Positions 63,001 through 64,000 of a stretch of DNA of 64,000 nt are shown here, in pieces (the first letter of the stretch is position 1; every line of letters begins with the position of its first letter). The DNA comes from Bactrocera neohumeralis (taxonomy: Eukaryota > Arthropoda > Insecta > Diptera > Tephritidae), in assembly GCF_024586455.1 (NCBI RefSeq), contig NC_065922.1, forward strand, positions 1,860,001 to 1,924,000. The letters run 5' to 3'. The position numbers and the translations under genes are program-made. The notes under the pieces were generated by a model. The model did not search any database. It saw nothing but the letters and a program-made list of their open reading frames with translations, and was not told where the DNA came from.

Positions 63001-64000
63001 ATCAAACAGAGAAAAACGGATCTGTCGAACGAAATGTTGGATTGGCTCCGTGGCGACCAGGTCGACCACTAGACCGCTTCACTTCAAAACATTTTTGAAA
63101 AACAGTGTTGAAATTTGCTCATGTTTGTACACATATTATTATACAAGTACATATATAGCTTTTTACATTTTTAGGCGGTCATAAATCTGCATTAAATTAA
63201 TTCTGAGAATTTTTTGAGTAAATTCACACCAAAATAATTGCGATGCTTAGCTTATATGTGGTTATTACCACAAGTATGTGCACATTTTACATACATACAT
63301 ACAATCATATATAATTGTAAATACCTATACGATTATATATACATACATACATAAATATGTATATTTACAAACTCATTCTCCTTGTATTGGATTGAATTGC
63401 ACAACAATCGCAAACCTGCTGATCCCATTCAGGTTTCCTATGCAAACGAGAGATAGTAGAGGCCTTAAAATTCGGCAAAACCTGAGAACCTTTCATGAAC
63501 TATATACATACATACATATATATTTATTTATGTACGTATGTATGTAGTTGCTTTTAATCTGCGAGATGAGCAGATACTTAAAGTCTAATGAAAACATCCA
63601 GCGTTTCGCTGAAATAATATTTAACAATTCAATGTTTGATTTTTATTTATTTGTATTTACAATCATCGTTGCTTTCTTACAGTTGAGCGCTGCTTCTTGC
63701 CGTTACTGTTACTGTTGCTATTTTGCTTAATTTGCTGCTGCTCATTTGGGCTGCAAAGCTGAAGTACAGATCTCATAAGACGAACGCGGAGCAGCAGCAG
63801 CAGCAAATTTTTGACGGTCATTGCCCCAAACACATAGGAAATGTGTACGTAACAACAACAACAAGAGAAATACAACAACAGATGGTAGACGAAAAAATGC
63901 ATGATCTTACAATGAAGCTCTTTACAAGCAGGGAGCGTAGGAATACAAACGAAGGTGATGGAGCTCTCAATTGCACATGTGGGGATCGCCCTCCATATTC
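60030..64000. other. Intergenic or intronic DNA, no gene recognised
   Basis: Short frames only, with no domain. CAACAACAA-type sequence lies near 60885-61220 and 63855-63880. The window ends inside this stretch. Confidence 0.4.
63285..63547. repeat. ATAC/TATG microsatellite cluster
   Basis: ATACATACATAC at 63290-63303 and 63338-63354, and ACATACATACATATATAT leading into GTACGTATGTATGTA at 63503-63547. Confidence 0.75.

Noticed and set aside
62843..63184. 113-codon frame with Cys-rich start (MADCCCQAASCGGC)
   Set aside because: Cys residues are not in a known spacing, the opposite strand is also open, and no initiation or splice support is seen.

Overview
The window is nuclear DNA of a higher fly. 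It is AT-rich and gene-poor, full of decayed transposons, CA/CAA and ATACATATG-type simple repeats, and has one muscle-type actin gene whose intron position matches the Drosophila Act79B/Act88F pair. The transposon families (several mariner lineages, a jockey-type LINE, an RTE/R1-like LINE common in true fruit flies, and dispersed repeats with tephritid-like sequence) suggest a tephritid such as Bactrocera, Zeugodacus or Ceratitis. That assignment is inference from recalled sequence, not a search.

Layout. 1-480: a broken jockey-type reverse transcriptase cut by the window edge. 3.07-5.33 kb: the actin gene, with a possible TATA box, a probable leader intron, two coding exons (3820-4744 and 4820-5025, 376 aa) and a poly(A) signal. 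5.3-11.1 kb: unannotated intergenic DNA. 11.1-14.2 kb: a ~2.1 kb dispersed element (A) with other repeats nested inside, then an RTE-like LINE fragment. 16.0-17.55 kb: an old repeat split by a 1134-bp mariner at a TA. 20.2-20.7 kb: probable LINE 5' debris. 22.76-25.1 kb: a second element of the A family (B), carrying a 724-bp piggyBac-like MITE flanked by TTAA. 28.9-29.2 kb: a repeat shared with 12.6 kb. 30.0-30.5 kb: the C-terminal end of a LINE. 32.5-33.2, 36.3-36.75, 49.8-50.35 and 55.5-56.26 kb: four more mariner-superfamily relics, each of a different lineage. 43.3 kb: a foldback. 59.7 kb: a 317-bp deletion derivative of the 16.3-kb mariner.

The only gene that can be called with confidence is the actin. 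Two places look like 5' exons of genes that continue elsewhere: a mini-exon at 35527-35580, and an A-rich leader ending in a five-codon coding start at 58975-58989 next to GTAAGT. Long stretches (5.3-11, 37-43, 44-49.8, 50.4-55.4 and 60-64 kb) hold many short open frames but none with a recognisable domain. They are probably intergenic or intronic DNA, perhaps regulatory. No tRNA, rRNA or CRISPR feature was recognised. The most unusual signal is the layered history of insertions: nested elements with intact target duplications, a full-length-type mariner with its deleted derivative, and a perfect 96-bp duplication inside an otherwise old element.
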